A stretch of 64,000 nucleotides of DNA from Apostichopus japonicus (GCF_037975245.1 NC_092567.1:11692376-11756375); one strand, 5' to 3'; counted from the stretch's first letter, positions 11,742-25,236 are shown. Translations and numbers: made by a program. Notes: generated by a model not told the origin, from the sequence alone.

Positions 11742-12136
11742 ACGTTATTATAACTAGGGAAAATTAAATTGATTTCTTAGATTATCATCATTCTTTTTGC
11801 AAACAGAATGACCAGAGAATAGGTTTTTTTTCAAATGGTAGTGACGTCCTGGTCTCAAGCCTCTTTCTTTACTTATGTTTCATACAATCGTACATACTAT
11901 TATGAAACCTTACAGCCAATTCTGCTGGTATAACGGGCAACACCGTAACCGGGTTTGACTATGATAGCCCAGCGGTCCATGAAACAATGCATGGGGGTAT
12001 GGATGATGAACATGCACACCAAACTAGAGGGGTGGACCGTGGTTGTGCTTGCCCCGCCCCTCCCTTCTGCTCCTCCCATCCTAAAATGGCGTGCACTCAC
12101 AGGAAAAATAGCTTAGCATAAGCAAAACAAGAGGAG

Positions 12137-12376
12137 CGTGGAGGCCGAGTGGCCAATGCTTTTGTTTTATATATAATCCTGTTATGTTGTGTCCTTGGGC
12201 AAGGCACTTTTATCTCGACTGCCCCTCTCCATCCAGGTGTATAAATGGGTACCTGTGAGGTAACTAAGGTGTGTGCGCTGGATTCTCAGCAGCCAGCCTG
12301 ATGACCAGGGATTCAAAGTACTATGAGATGGCTGTGCCATATAAAGCGCTATACAAAAACTAACATAACATAACAA
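12137..12376 (+). mobile_element. SINE, tRNA-like head and AAAGCGCTATA tail
   Basis: The head GGAGGCCGAGTGGCCAA resembles the A-box end of a Leu/Ser-type tRNA. The body contains CCTTGGGCAAGGCAC and CAGGTGTATAAATGGGTACC. The 3' part has CATATAAAGCGCTATACAAA followed by a short ACATA tail repeat. This order of tRNA-like head, conserved body and LINE-derived tail is typical of SINEs in marine animals. No B box is clear and I see no target duplication. The exact family is not named. Confidence 0.6.
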
Positions 12377-12802
12377 ATCATCAAGTAAAATTACTCAGAA
12401 GAAAACTTGAAAATGGTAAGTCGCAATAAGCCGGAATTGTTCGGAGATTAATAATTTAGAATAGTGTCACTATAACAAATAGTAAATTAATAGTTTCTAC
12501 CAGCAGTGAGCAATTCCCAACCCAACCCCCGGGCCTCGGTCCATTGTCAAACCCTATCCAGGAGTTTTGGGGCTTATATATGAAAAGCTCGAATCTTTTT
12601 AAATGTCGGGAGGAGGTTATAAGGGCCAGGGCACACGACGACCCTAGTGGTGCCAGTTTAACCGTCACCCTGACCCAATTGTAAATATGCTCTCGGAGTT
12701 ACCCGAGGGACCAGGGTATATGTTGAGGCCCGCGGGAAACTAAACTCGAAAAAAGACGGGCGTATCCGTCGCTGCATCAGTCTCCTATAGTTAACGGCAT
12801 AT
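12377..12802. other. Non-coding spacer
   Basis: Spacer between the SINE and the second GC-rich array. It has moderately GC-rich patches near 12520 and 12690-12790 and no gene. Confidence 0.4.
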
Positions 12803-12961
12803 GTCCAGGGGTATATTCGTCCGGGGGTATTTATCCGGGGGGTAATTGTCCAGGGGGTATTCGTCCTCGGGGTTAGTTGTCCGGGTGGGTACTTGTCCGG
12901 GTTATTGTCTGGGGGGGGGGGTAATCGTCCGGGGGTATTTGTCTGGGGGTATTTGTCCGGT
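12803..12961 (-). repeat. ~14-bp GC-rich minisatellite, inverted copy
   Basis: About ten degenerate copies of GGGGGTATTTGTCC, the reverse complement of the 11187-11520 unit. Together they give an inverted pair of arrays 1.3 kb apart. Confidence 0.88.
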
Positions 12962-15900
12962 CACGATATCATTGATGAAATATGATCGATCCATCGATAA
13001 AATGACTTTGTTGAAGTATCAAAATTATTTGCAAATCAATATCCGAGAGATCCCTAGATCAGCAGTATTCCTATCAGCGTTATCTATATATAACAGAACA
13101 TACAGATCTGCGCTCCGCTAAGTTTCCGTATTCCAGCACAGACTTACAAAGGCTTGTAACCACTGAATTTAGTTGACAGTGGTAAACGTCGCTGTTCTTC
13201 CCTCTGTTCCTTTCACTGTTATACAACCAAAATGAAAGACACGATCGTGACTCATTATCTTACCAAATCGTCACAATTGACCTTTAATATTTGCTATCAT
13301 ATAATATAGTAAACCTATTTATTTTCACTGGCTTATCTAACAAAACTCTTATAAAGTAAGATCACCTATAGGCCCCATTAAACATCAAGTAATATTGTTC
13401 GTCAGATAATCAGTGTCTGTTCGCGGTGTTTGTTTGCTCTTCAATAAAAAAAAAAGCCAGAGGGGCGACGATACAAGGGTAGGTATGGGCGTCACAGATA
13501 TACCTCCATACCTAAAAAGTTTGCTTTCAATAAGTAAAAATAGGTAAACTTGTGTTACCGTCGAGTCAAAGGCACCACTCCTCATATTCATACAGTTTGT
13601 GCCACTGTTAGCGTATAGTTGTCAACGCGATAAAGACAGGTCATAATTTGTTGCTTGTCGTTATTTGAAAAGCAGCAAATTCGTCATTTTGATCCTTTTT
13701 GTCCAGATTTAACGTTAGAATCACTCGAAAACTCGGGAGGGATAAAGCAGATATTGGTCGTGCTGTCCTTTCAGAACCACCGTTAATTGTTCATCAGTGT
13801 TTAAATACGAACGTATGTTAATGTTCTAGAGAGAGGACAAGGAAGGGGGGGGGGAGGGGGTGGAGCACAACTGTTCTTGTAGTTAATGTGATTAGATGTA
13901 CGTGTATATTGTGTATCGTCAAAGCATGCCAGCACGCACGTTACGATGAATTGATTTGTGATTTTTTAAGATCAACTTAAATTCTGTGACCGAGAAAAGT
14001 GAGTTTTGTCATGGCAGGTGATTCCAGGAATCACTAGATGTTCATTGAATTTCGATTTATATTGAACTGGTCCACTGCAGGGCGATGAAATCGGGCCGGA
14101 AATGGAGAAAGTTCTCCACACTGTTGTGTGAAAATCGCAAATGTACCCATTTCATTAATTAATAGAAAAGTGTCATTTTTTTGTTCAATTTACATGGTTT
14201 GTTGTTGAGAAATTAATAAATATGCGATTAAAAGTGCTCTTTTGAATGAAAATATTCAAGAACTGGCATTTGCGGTAGAGAACTCACAGAGGGTCCGTTT
14301 GGTCGGAACGTTTTTAAGTTATTCTGTGGTTGCCCCATTAAAAGTCACAAGTCCCACAGCTTTTAGAAGTTTGTGAGTCCACCCCCCTCAAAAAAAACAC
14401 GACCCACCAAAATTAAACCCTCATGTTCCACCATCATGGATCCATAGTTTCAGATTTACCAACCATTGAACAAAAGCGTGTCCTTCATTATTGGATTGGC
14501 AATGGTTTGTGGTCTTCCAAAAGTGGAATGCAGGGATTTTAGGAGATTTCTATGTTATTATTTGATGTCTGATAAATAAAAAGACATGGATTGTTTTTAT
14601 TTTAAGTCAGTGTGGATACACGTTATACAGGACAATGTGTAGTTTGATACATAAATATCGTAGTAATTCCAAACCTGACAATTCCGTGATATTAACATAT
14701 AATATCAGCTACGTAACTCCTATATTGAGATTTAGAGAGCGTCCCGTCATCATACGGTCAAAGTTAAATTGATGTGATGACGTCAGAAAGATACAAACAC
14801 TCCTTTTATTTGATATGTCTGAATGAACTCAAGTATTTGGGAATGAGGAGTTTAGGGGTAGGACTAAATCATTGATAATAGTTAAGGCATTAATTAGTTA
14901 CGACCAGACAAAGCATCAAACTATTTCGCTCTTAGTCGATTTCATGTATTTTAATCTACTGTTATCGACTAATATACTTTCAAGTTATTTCTAGTAATCC
15001 CTTTTATGTTATGTTTTTTTTTTCTTGTAACAAACAATTTATATCAAGATTTTGTTGTTGTTGCAAAGACGTCCACCAATCTATAACGCCTCTGATATAT
15101 CGGATGTTCAACTACGGTTCATATTGTTTGTCTTTAAAAGGCAATTTATTTTGCGTTATGCTATTTTAGTTATTTGGAAGAAAATTAAAATATTTGAAAT
15201 TTTACAACGAACCTCTTTTTTTCTAAAGAACACCGTGTAAGACTCCTGAATAACGCCATATTTACAAGAAAACAACACACAAGATGTTAGCCAACTAATT
15301 AAAAAAAAAATAAGAGAAAATAATCATTCAAATTAACTATTAACCACTTCCATTTCCCACTCCTCTATAATCAATGAACATGATTGTTACGTCACTGCTT
15401 CACTTTTTTTTGTAAAGTAATAGACTCTGCCTGGGAACACACCCATCCATACCTGCTATAGGAGTTCATGTGATATATAAGTTATCTCATAACTGTTGTT
15501 TGAGGTATTTTACAATAAAAAAACGAATGAGACTTAGCCTGTTCTAATTTAACGTGTTCAGTCCAAGCTTAAGTTTTAATTTCATGAGCACAACACTGGA
15601 TTGTAAAATAAGATTCAACTCAAGTCAGCAATGTTCATTTCCAATTAATATAATTATTGGTCTAGCTAATTAAATGTTCTTTATACATACATAACATAAT
15701 AATATATGACTGTAGTGCTTAATAAGTCATTGAATGGATGAATAATAGAAAATAAAGATGTTTTCAAAACACCTGATTCGTCTGATGAAGGTGCAAGAGT
15801 AGATGTTTCGTACTGTTTTGTTTCTTTCTGATATCTTTTTATCTTTCTATTTTCTATCATATCAACTATCGTTATATTTATGGTAAAGTAAGAACTTACA

Positions 15901-16190
15901 ATTGTTACTAATTAAATTTTGTCTTCAATTTCACATCTTCGAGTCAGTCGATTCCAATCAACGAAAAAAAAGACGATTTTTCATCATTTGCATCGTCTGC
16001 CGAAACAAAAATAATGTAAATCACGTGATATTTCGCAAGTAATGTACATATGGGCAATGTCTTTCCCCGCACCTTGGGTTTTTCTTAACAGTATTTACAT
16101 GTTACTATTTATCCATAGTAGGATTGAACACTACATGATCCATGTGTACTGCTATGCAGGTCTTATGGAATCAACTGTATTCGGATGGAA
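12962..16190. other. No gene recognised
   Basis: Non-coding AT-rich DNA with a G-rich run near 13843-13862 and one TGACGTCA at 14778. No RNA gene or exon was recognised. Confidence 0.4.
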
Positions 16191-16602
16191 CGCTTTAGTC
16201 ATATACTGTGTTGTGTTTGGTCGATTGAGTTGTATATTTTACCGTGTTTGGTCGATCGAGTTATATACTTTGTTTTGTTTGGTCGATTGAGTTATATACT
16301 TTACTGTGTTTGGTCGATTGAGTTGTATACTTTACTGTGTTTGGTCGATTGAGTTATATACTTTACTCTGTTGGTCGATTGAGTTGTATACTTTACTATG
16401 TTTGGTCGATTGAGTTGTATATTTTACTGTGTTTGGTCGATTGAGTTGTATACTTTGTTGTGTTTGGTCGCTTGAGTTTTATACTCTACCGTGTTTGGTC
16501 GCTTGAGTTATATACTTTACTGTGTTAGGTCGATTGCTTTATATAATTTACTGTGTTTGGTCGATTGAGTTTTATACTTTACTGTGATAGGTCGATTTAC
16601 AA
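16191..16602 (+). repeat. 31-bp minisatellite, about 12.5 copies
   Basis: Head-to-tail units of TTTGGTCGATTGAGTTGTAT plus ACTTTACTGTG. The regular copies run from 16216. One copy is 30 bp and the rest are 31 bp. The edges at 16191-16215 and 16587-16602 are decayed partial units. Confidence 0.93.
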
Positions 16603-16859
16603 TGCTGGTAGCCCTTATACTGACTTAGTATTTTATGAGAAGTAATTCTAGTTTGTTTTCTCTTTTCTAATAAAATTCCACGATCCGACTAATACTATCA
16701 TGAACCATAAACCATCTTTACAAAGCGCCCTCTACTTGACATACTATGTCATGGGGCTTATGATTATGTAAATATTGAATGAATATAAATCAAATTTATC
16801 AATTTGTCAATAAAACCACCCTCCTAAGAAGTCTGGTCGAATACCCTGGTGAGTGTTGT

Positions 16860-17265
16860 TAGTCAGTAAATGTCAGCACAAAGTTCACAAAACTTGTTGT
16901 TGACATGGTGTAAATATATCTTTATTGCTTAATATAAGAGGAGAAGATAAGGTGACTAGGTTATAAAGTAGTCAGCTGAAAAAATAGTAGTCAGTCTAAA
17001 ATGTTACTTTTCTGGGGAGCCTTTTCTCAATCCCGAATTCACCCGCAGGTCGATTGACAGCAGACGATGCAAGACAACTTTCAATACTTCAAAGCTATCC
17101 TTTACACATTGCACTTGAAAGTACCGTATAAGCGATCAGTATTTGTCTCTAAACATGCTAGAGTAGTCGAATAATGGTCACCCATGTGCATTATGCATTG
17201 CTCTGCTACCCTAATATCATTCCCCTATTTGACACATTATATTGTCTATTTAGTCCATTATTACT
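16860..17265 (+). repeat. Dispersed repeat, diverged copy C
   Basis: Its first part (AGTAAATGTCAGC..AAAGTTCAC) and its later part (TGGTCACCCATGT.. to ..TTTAGTCCATT) align in order with copies A (18990-20195) and B (21925-23010). The middle is too diverged for me to align by eye. Confidence 0.45.
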
Positions 17266-18989
17266 GTCTTGGCAGGCTTTGAGTACTTTTGAAAACATTT
17301 ATTGAATTTAAACTATTGAAATGCTTCCGTTCATTACAATCCTGTTAAGATTTAAACAAAAAATAGCAAATAGTTTTGGAGGCTGGAACTGAACTGATCT
17401 GCTTAACAAATCTAGAAGTGTGTCTAGCTTGATGAATTGAAATCTTATTTTTAATATGATGTAAATATTCAGTTCTATAGCCCCATTGTATAGTGTACAT
17501 CATGAGTCATTGTTACTCATCATTACTGATATCATATTACTTCCCTATGTATTTCATACAGTGATTTATTGTAACATATTGACACGGGCAACCTTACTCA
17601 TACATCATTAACAGCGATTTCTTAGCGCTTCTACGCTCGATATCTTTCTTCGTAGCAGCAACGTTTTTTGCAGTACTAGAAATAACTTATAAAACAAATA
17701 TAATGTGTGTGTTAACTACAAATATATTGGGCTAATATCGATATCTGTATTCGTTACACCCATTTTCTTGTAAAATGTAATATTTCCCTTTACATTATTT
17801 ACTTAACGACTCAATTGAAGATATGTCACAATAGTTTGTAAACTACGTCTAAATGAAACTTACACAAATTTACACACAAATGTGTGTCAACGACATGGTG
17901 AATAGTGTAAAACAGCATGAACACAATTTGGACGAATAGAAGTGGAATAACAAGAAGAATATGATACATAAAATAAAAATTTAAAGTTGGAAGTACGTTG
18001 CGACTACTCTAAAATGTTTCAAGTTTCTAGATCTGCGGCAAATCTTTATTTTAGAGGGCGCTAGACAATTTCCCTAGGTCAGTCTCTTCGCGGAAGTTCT
18101 TTCGGAAATAATTCAGTGGCTCCTTAAATCTTTGCTTATTGTTGCTGTTGTTGTTGTTGAATTTTACTTCCGCCGAGAATACACTAATGAGTGCGGTTAC
18201 GTGCATTAAAACTGCTGTTGTTAAATATAATCTGATATACACAAACTAGTTTTAAAACTGCTGTTATTGGTAAATATAATCTGATAGTGTTATATATAAA
18301 CGAACCAGCTTTAGGAGAGAACAGATCATGTATTATTTTATTTCAAATTCCAGATAGTCAGCTCGCGCATACACAGCAACGAGGCTCGAAATGATCTGTT
18401 AACACGGTATATGGCCCTGGTTTTCCATTATTTTTTTGGAGGGGGGGGGGGGGGGTTGGTGACACCAGTTTTCACTTTAATCATCTTAGTGAATGTATCG
18501 GCTTGGGAAAGGGGCCTTACGGGTGCTTAGATGCAAGATGATGTTATACAAGAGAAGACAATGATCAAAATCATTCACTTTCTTTTTTACGCCTCTGCGT
18601 CGTCATACAAATTCACCCTGCGTGTTCGTATGCTTGTGAGTTTGTGCATTTACGACATCGTGTTACTTTAAAGCATAGTTTTGTACACTGTACAGATAAC
18701 GCACATTAGGACCTACAGTCTGAACTCTATTAGGACCTATATGACATCACCCTCGGATAGGACGCTGGAGAGCCCCATTGAAATCAAAATGACTGTATCA
18801 AATATCAAACGACTTTATACTGTGAGTTCACTACATGACGTGTAGATCTTCAGTTCATCATTCCTTGCGAGACAATAATAATCAACATATCTATTTAATG
18901 TGACAATGTTTCAGCCACTTGATCCTTCAAATGTTTATATGTGTTCTAACAATAACGATCACTTTAACAAACCTAATCTAATATGTAAA
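17266..18989. other. No gene recognised
   Basis: Non-coding DNA. A short local duplication of AAAACTGCTGTT..AAATATAATCTGATA lies near 18208-18288, and a G run of about 15 bases lies near 18440. Confidence 0.4.
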
Positions 18990-20195
18990 ATCTTACAAAA
19001 AGTATAAGGAGTCATTTATATTAGAAAAGAGCATTTCGTATTACAAAGAGGGGCACTTTTGCGAGTTGTAACTTAATTATTATAATTTAATTTTAATTCA
19101 AATTGTAAATTGAAATTTATGATCATTTAATTTCTCTTTTATTATTTAATATCTAACGTCCCCCCCCCCCTCCCTCCACCAAACATATCGCTGTAAGTTT
19201 CATGTAAGTGCTCTGAATTAGTTCAATATTACTATATGGTTGTACCAAAGGGCTGCCGTCGAAGTAAATGGCAGTAAAAAGTTCACAATGATACTTGTTG
19301 CTGCCACTATACAGTATACATAATCTTCAGTAAGGTCAATGTGCAACAGAGACATGCTAAGTACTCTAAATAATCAACAGGAAAGGATAGCCAATCAGAG
19401 ACAAGCAGAGTAGATTATGTATTTGATAATATTTACATTTATATAATAAATATCAGACAATCACCTTAATTGATCAATGGAAAGGGTATTATAACAGAGG
19501 AGGTTTATATACAAATATATATAAACCACTTTAAACAAGTTAGGGTTAGGTTTAAGCTAACCAAGACATGACGAATTGAACATTTCATAGCTGTATATAA
19601 CACATATCAAGTTTTGGTTTATTACCATAAAGGTGTCATTGTCTATAATTTGCTATAAAACTCAAATACTGGTCATCCATGTCCACTATTTATAATTACA
19701 TTAATCTATTCCATTCTAAACATTTTCCTCTTTATACATTATCTATCTGAGCCCATTCTAAGCCACTTGATAATCGGGATTATCCACTGTATCGGATTAT
19801 CTGTGACATGATACACCCAATCAGACATGGGCGTACACACGGGTCACCCCTTGTACCCCTGGAAAATCAAAGCATTATACAAACCAGCAATAATTACTCA
19901 ACATTATACGCTCCTGCACTCCGGAAAAATAATGTTTTCGATAAGAAATGAATATCAGAGAAAATTCAAAATCTGAAAAGTGAAAATGACCCAGTTCAAG
20001 ACCCAGGATTCCCAACAGGGCTTAGAATACATTTCGGAGTAATTTAATTGCTTCCTCTGACAGGTGTTTTCGTGCTTTAAACTCTCTACAGGCAGTGGAG
20101 TAGCCAGAAGGGTGGGAAAGATGGGGTGGAGGCAGGGGAGTTTCCCCCTACCACAAACATTTTCGAGGACGAAACGGGTTAAGAACTAAAACAAA
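18990..20195 (+). repeat. Dispersed repeat, copy A (ends in a hAT-like terminus)
   Basis: It is collinear with copy B about 2.9 kb downstream. Shared landmarks in order are GAGCATTT..ATTACAAA..GGGCACTTTT, GATAGCCAATCAGAGACAAG, GAGCCCATTCTAAGC, CTCTGACAGGTGTTTTCGTG and AACATTTT..ACGGGTT. Near its end CAGTGGAGTAGCCAGAAGG (20093) looks like a hAT terminal sequence. The equivalent site in B is GGCGTATCCAGAGTGG (22920). No coding capacity is seen. It is probably an old non-autonomous element or a segmental duplication. Confidence 0.65.
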
Positions 20196-21591
20196 TATAA
20201 AGGCTAATAATCTTTATTTTTATGAGGACTGAATATCATAAATAATCGATAATTATGAGAGAATCTGAACTAGCCATTGAGTACACGTGGATACATGGAA
20301 TGATAACGGAATTGACCTCAGTTTTTATATTTTCTAATAAAGCGAACGATCATAATTTGCCTATTGTGGAATGTTTATTGGGGTAATACGTGACCTATTC
20401 CTGTTCATTGTCTCCTTATACAGGGTCAGAGGGTTCAATCGAGATGGTGGAGGGTGTTCTGCCATTCACGTAAATGTTATTTATTATCGCTTATTGAGCA
20501 GGTAGTCCTGTTTTCAGTATCTTAATCATTTCACAGGGATTTTAGTTTACACTGTACTACACATGTTATTGTTTATACTTCATTAAGCAAGCCACCTGTG
20601 ACTCTTCTTATCTTTCTCGCTGCTGCCTGCTCTGTGGTCAGATCAGTTTGAGCTTACTGTAACTTCATAGCACAGCTCTGGTTATGAAAGGTCAGCAGGG
20701 GGCAAGTCAGGATGGAAGAGTTGGTGATAAACATTCCTCCTTGACCACACATGAGGAGGGTTTCATGGTATTGGGATATTCACACTTATTTTTTATTCAC
20801 CGGGGCCCATGCTGTTTTTCACTACAGACATCATTCTGTTTCCAGCATTGTAGTAGGCAACACTGAATCCGCCTTACATACCGTACACAGTTTCATTAGC
20901 TAACGTTTTCGACCTGGCTCATTTACAATCTGTAAGTTTTTCTCTTTGTCTTATTTCTTAGATTAATTATTGTACAACCTTGCCTAGTAGGCACATGTCA
21001 GTTAATTGAGATTGTTAATTAGACATAATTAATATAATTGTTTTCCAATTAAGAAGTATTTACCTTGATTGCAGGTTTGCACATAATATGTTGTAATTAT
21101 TGAATATGGGCGACCCCATAACTTTATATATTTACTTGTGACTTAAATAAGTTAATATTAATTTAGATACACTTGGGTTTCAATTACCTTAACCCCCGTT
21201 CCAGTATGTTTATGCTCACATATTCATGTCCCTATCAGTGTTGCGTAATACTTACGTTACGTTATTGCCATCCGTTGGGATGGATTGCTGTTAATAATTA
21301 ATCATAATAGTTTTTGCTCATTTGATACTCTATTTGATCTTTAGTAAACTTTATTAATTATTCTTCTTCTGAAGACAAGTTAAGAGAATTAATTAAACCT
21401 CAGAGTTATTCGACTCTCATCCTTTTTGACACACATTATAGTTATTCAGTGTAAAATATTGTACCGTGGTGAGCTTCATTTGGCATATGGCAAGTTCGAA
21501 GTTCACCGTTATATTCTTTCATTTAAAAACATTCATAGTTTTGTATTTAGCATCATTATTATTCAAGTTTATCATATCCTTTTATTTCAGT
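20196..21591. other. Non-coding between repeat copies A and B
   Basis: Mostly AT-rich. A more balanced patch at 20590-20870 has no recognisable product. No terminal repeats were found that would support an LTR element. Confidence 0.35.
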
Positions 21592-21701
21592 TTTACCGTG
21601 ATAACATGAGTGAGGAATCTCAATACAGTTTACAGAAACGTACTCCTGTCTTTTTCTCGTCATTTCGCTGGTTAGCTAGCTGTCTAGTGTCGCATATCTA
21701 G
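21592..21701 (+). CDS. Weak candidate exon with ATG and stop
   Basis: A good acceptor (ATCCTTTTATTTCAG) precedes a frame that reads FYRDNMSEESQYSLQKRT and ends in TAG at 21699-21701. It could be a short exon or an accident. I recognise no family. Confidence 0.2.
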
Positions 21702-21924
21702 ACGCGTCTGCGAGGGCAGCATCGAGGGGGAGGTTGGTAAACATCGAAGACAGTGGGACATGTATCAAATATCGGTAAGATTATGCCCAAGATTATAATA
21801 CGGAAGCAGTGGATGACTGGCCGTGGCGTATGTGACATTTATTTAAGGGGGAATACCGCCAACATCTTGGTGGGAAACTCTTCTCTGTGGAGCACGTATC
21901 AAAATTTCAGTAATTAGCGTTTAC

Positions 21925-23010
21925 AACAAAAGAGCACTTTTTAATAACATGTTTTCATAAATTGTCAACAAGATGGCACATTTAATACTTGAAGGGCACT
22001 TTTATATTACAAAAATTGAAAAACGTTCTTATTTAATAAAAAAGGAGCATTTTTTATGATAGGAATCAATACCCCATGGCAGACACAGTAAATGACAGAA
22101 CAAGATTCGCAATATTGGTTGTTGTCATTGTATGACTTAGATAATCTTCAGTACGATCGTTATTTAAATGAGATATGCTAAGTAATTTAAACACAGGGAT
22201 GATTAGCCAATCAAAGACAAGCAGAGTAGGTTAAGGTTCTCATAAAATAAACATACAATAAAGACCTAACAATCCAATTCACTGAAAATGTATAATTATA
22301 TCGATGTACACAACAAGATATAAAAGACTGAGAAATCCAAAGCTTTACCTGACACATTACAATCATGGCGGTTATAACCATAATCAGTATACATCATTGG
22401 CAAGAAAAGTAGATTTATAGTCTTCCATATATACTTGTGTACACTTGGATTCAACTACTTCCCTCAAACATGTCTCCTCTTTGACACATCCTATATACTT
22501 GAGCCCATTCTTAGCGTCTGTATACCGCGGTTAGTGTACTTGAGCGAATTCTCAGTCACTCCATGCACCATATTAGAAATTTACATATTGGACGTTTGCA
22601 ATAAGGAGGAGGGGTAGATCAAAGTAGTAACAAAGTAAAAGGAATATCTCAAAATGCTACAGCTTTCGGGGATTTGTCCCCCCCCCCCCCCTTAAACCCT
22701 AGTCGGGCTTCCAAACACATTTCAGTAAAACGCAATTCTTCTCTGGAATGTATTTTTTTACTATAAAATGACTATCAGGGAACATTAGATATCTGAACAG
22801 TGCAGCTATAGTGCAGCTGAAGTACAATTGATACCCACTAGGGCTTAGAGTACATTCGGGAGTCTCTTAATTCCTCTCTCTGACATGTGTTTTCTTGCTT
22901 TAAACTCGATACTAGCTTTGGCGTATCCAGAGTGGTACGGACAGGGGGTAAGGCCCCTCCCCAACACCAACATTTTTTGGGAACGCAACGGGTTGAAAAA
23001 AAGGGAAAAT
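21925..23010 (+). repeat. Dispersed repeat, copy B
   Basis: Second copy of the repeat at 18990-20195. The order of landmarks is kept, with many substitutions and small indels. Examples are GATTAGCCAATCAAAGACAA, GAGCCCATTCTTAGC and CTGACATGTGTTTTCTTGC. A C run at about 22679 interrupts it. Confidence 0.65.
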
Positions 23011-24017
23011 TGACAAAGGAAAAATAAATATCCATGATATATATGATACTGCAAAGGCTACTCGTTGCTATAGTACGGCGTAATCTGCTTCTGGTCAGAT
23101 TTTCCCTCATAGTAGCACACTAAGCATAGATTTCATCGAACAAGTTAACTTAGATTCAGTAATTGACACTTCTAGACAAAGTTCCCTGAGTCATGTGGTA
23201 CCGGCTTGTCGTTTCTAATATAAACAACATTTATATTTATGTCACTGATATTTCACCTGCGTATATGCCTGCCTATATACGAACTATTGTGTATTGTAAA
23301 TGTGTTTCATCGTTAATATCTACAGTACCATAGCAACTGGGAGAATAGCAACACGAGCCTTCTTACCTCCCCTACCCCTCCCATTCCTTCCCCTCCCCTC
23401 CCCCTAAATTGTGTTGAAAATTGCTTGCGTTTTATAGAACACGCAAGCAAAGTCGTATGCATAAGAGTTGATGTGATGTAATGATAGCACCGTTTTGCAT
23501 CTAAGCACTCTTACCGAAATACATGACAAAAGGAGAGGGGTGATCAGGGGGATACAGTCTGGGGCCTCGCAATCGTATTGCGGGCCCGGGAAAATATGGA
23601 GGGGATATACAAAAATATGGGATATGTGACCAGTGTAAATAGAGGGACAGGCATTGTCCTCGGGGCCCGACCTGGCCCCCGACGCTCCTACAGTTGAGTG
23701 CGAAAGGGTGGGTGTGGGCGTGTGGGCCATGGCCCCATCTCGGATCGTCAGTCGGAGAGAAATGGTTCAGTCTTTGAATTTTTGCAATCAACCGGGTGAG
23801 ATGTGAACCCTTTCTATGGTTGTATCATCACCCCTCGCTTTACTAAAGTATTTATAAAAATAAGTAACAAAAATTAGTAAAACATTGCGTTGAGAGTTAC
23901 TTATATTGACCTGCTTAATAGTGTAACTATTCCTCGGAATGAACAATTTTTATGTCTAAATTTTCATTCTATTTTCCTGGGTGGAGGATCTCCACAACCC
24001 AACCTCATAACATTTTA
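23011..24017. other. No gene recognised
   Basis: Non-coding, with a C-rich stretch at 23365-23405 and a GC-rich patch at 23560-23770. Open frames over these patches are not coding-like. Confidence 0.4.
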
Positions 24018-25152
24018 TAACCCAGTACAGTCCCCCTACTCTATAAAGTACAGTCCCCTATTATATATAGTACAGTCTCCCTACATTATAAAGTACAGTC
24101 CCACTACTGTATAAAGGAAAGTCTTCAACTATATAAAGTTCAGCCCCCCTACTCCATAAATTACAGTCCCCTACTCTATATAGTACAGTCCCATAATGTA
24201 TAAATTACAGTCTCCGACTCTAAAAAGTACAGTCCCCCTACTCTATAAAGTACAGTGCCTTACTATATAAAGTGCAGTCCCCTACTCTATAAATTACAGT
24301 CTCCTACTCTATAAAGCACAACCTCCTACTCTATAAATTACCGACCCCCTACTCTAGATAGTCCCTTACTGAATATAGTGTACAATCCCCTACTGTATAA
24401 AGTACAGTCCCTCGACTCTAAAAAGTACAGTCCCCCTACATTATAACGTACAGTCCCACTACTCTATAAAGGAAAGTCTTCAACTCTATAAAGTTCAGCC
24501 CCCCTACTCCATAAATTACAGTCCCCTACTCTATATAGTACAGTCCCATAATGTATAAATTACAGTCCCCCGACTCTAAAAAGTACAGTCCCCCTACTCT
24601 ATAAAGTACAGTGCCTTACTATATAAAGTCTTCAACTCTATAAAGTTCAGCCCCCCTACTCCATAAATTACAGTCCCCTACTCTATATAGTACAGTCCCA
24701 TAATGTATAAATTACAGTCCCCCGACTCTAAAAAGTACAGTCCCCCTACTCTATAAAGTACAGTGCCTTACTATATAAAGTCTTCAACTCTATAAAGTTC
24801 AGCCCCCCTACTCCATAAATTACAGTCCCCTACTCTATATAGTACAGTCCCATAATGTATAAATTACAGTCCCCCGACTCTAAAAAGTACAGTCCCCCTA
24901 CTCTATAAAGTACAGTGCCTTACTATATAAAGTACAGTCCCCTACTCTATAAATTACAGTCTCCTACTCTATAAAGTACAGCCCCCTACTCTATAAAGTA
25001 CAGCCACCTACTCTATAAAGCACAGCCTCCTATTCTATAAATTACCGACCCCCTACTCTAGATAGTCCCTTACTGAATATAGTGTACAGTCCCCTACTGT
25101 ATAAATTACAGTCCCCCGACTCTATATAGTACAGTGCCCATACTCTATAAAG
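24018..25152 (+). repeat. ~23-bp minisatellite with 152-bp higher-order repeat
   Basis: The basic unit is close to TACTCTATAAAGTACAGTCC with a variable C run. Between 24477 and about 24932 a block of six to seven different units repeats as a 152-bp higher-order unit, with the landmark TCTTCAAC at 24477, 24629 and 24781. A related start lies at 24122. The higher-order copies are nearly identical while basic units differ, so a recent block amplification lies within an old array. Confidence 0.92.
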
Positions 25153-25197
25153 TCCGTCATCCGCATCTGCTTCTAACTTAATCAGTAGGAAGTTTTA

Positions 25198-25236
25198 ACC
25201 CCCCCCCCCCCCCACACACACACACACAAACACAGC
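25198..25236. repeat. Poly-C followed by (CA)n
   Basis: A C run of about 15 bases runs directly into about eight CA units. Confidence 0.9.

Noticed and set aside
20590-21700. LTR retrotransposon
   Set aside because: No paired terminal repeats, primer-binding site or polymerase motifs were found.
23404-23791. Two overlapping minus-strand frames of about 100 codons
   Set aside because: GC-rich patch open in two phases, without coding character.
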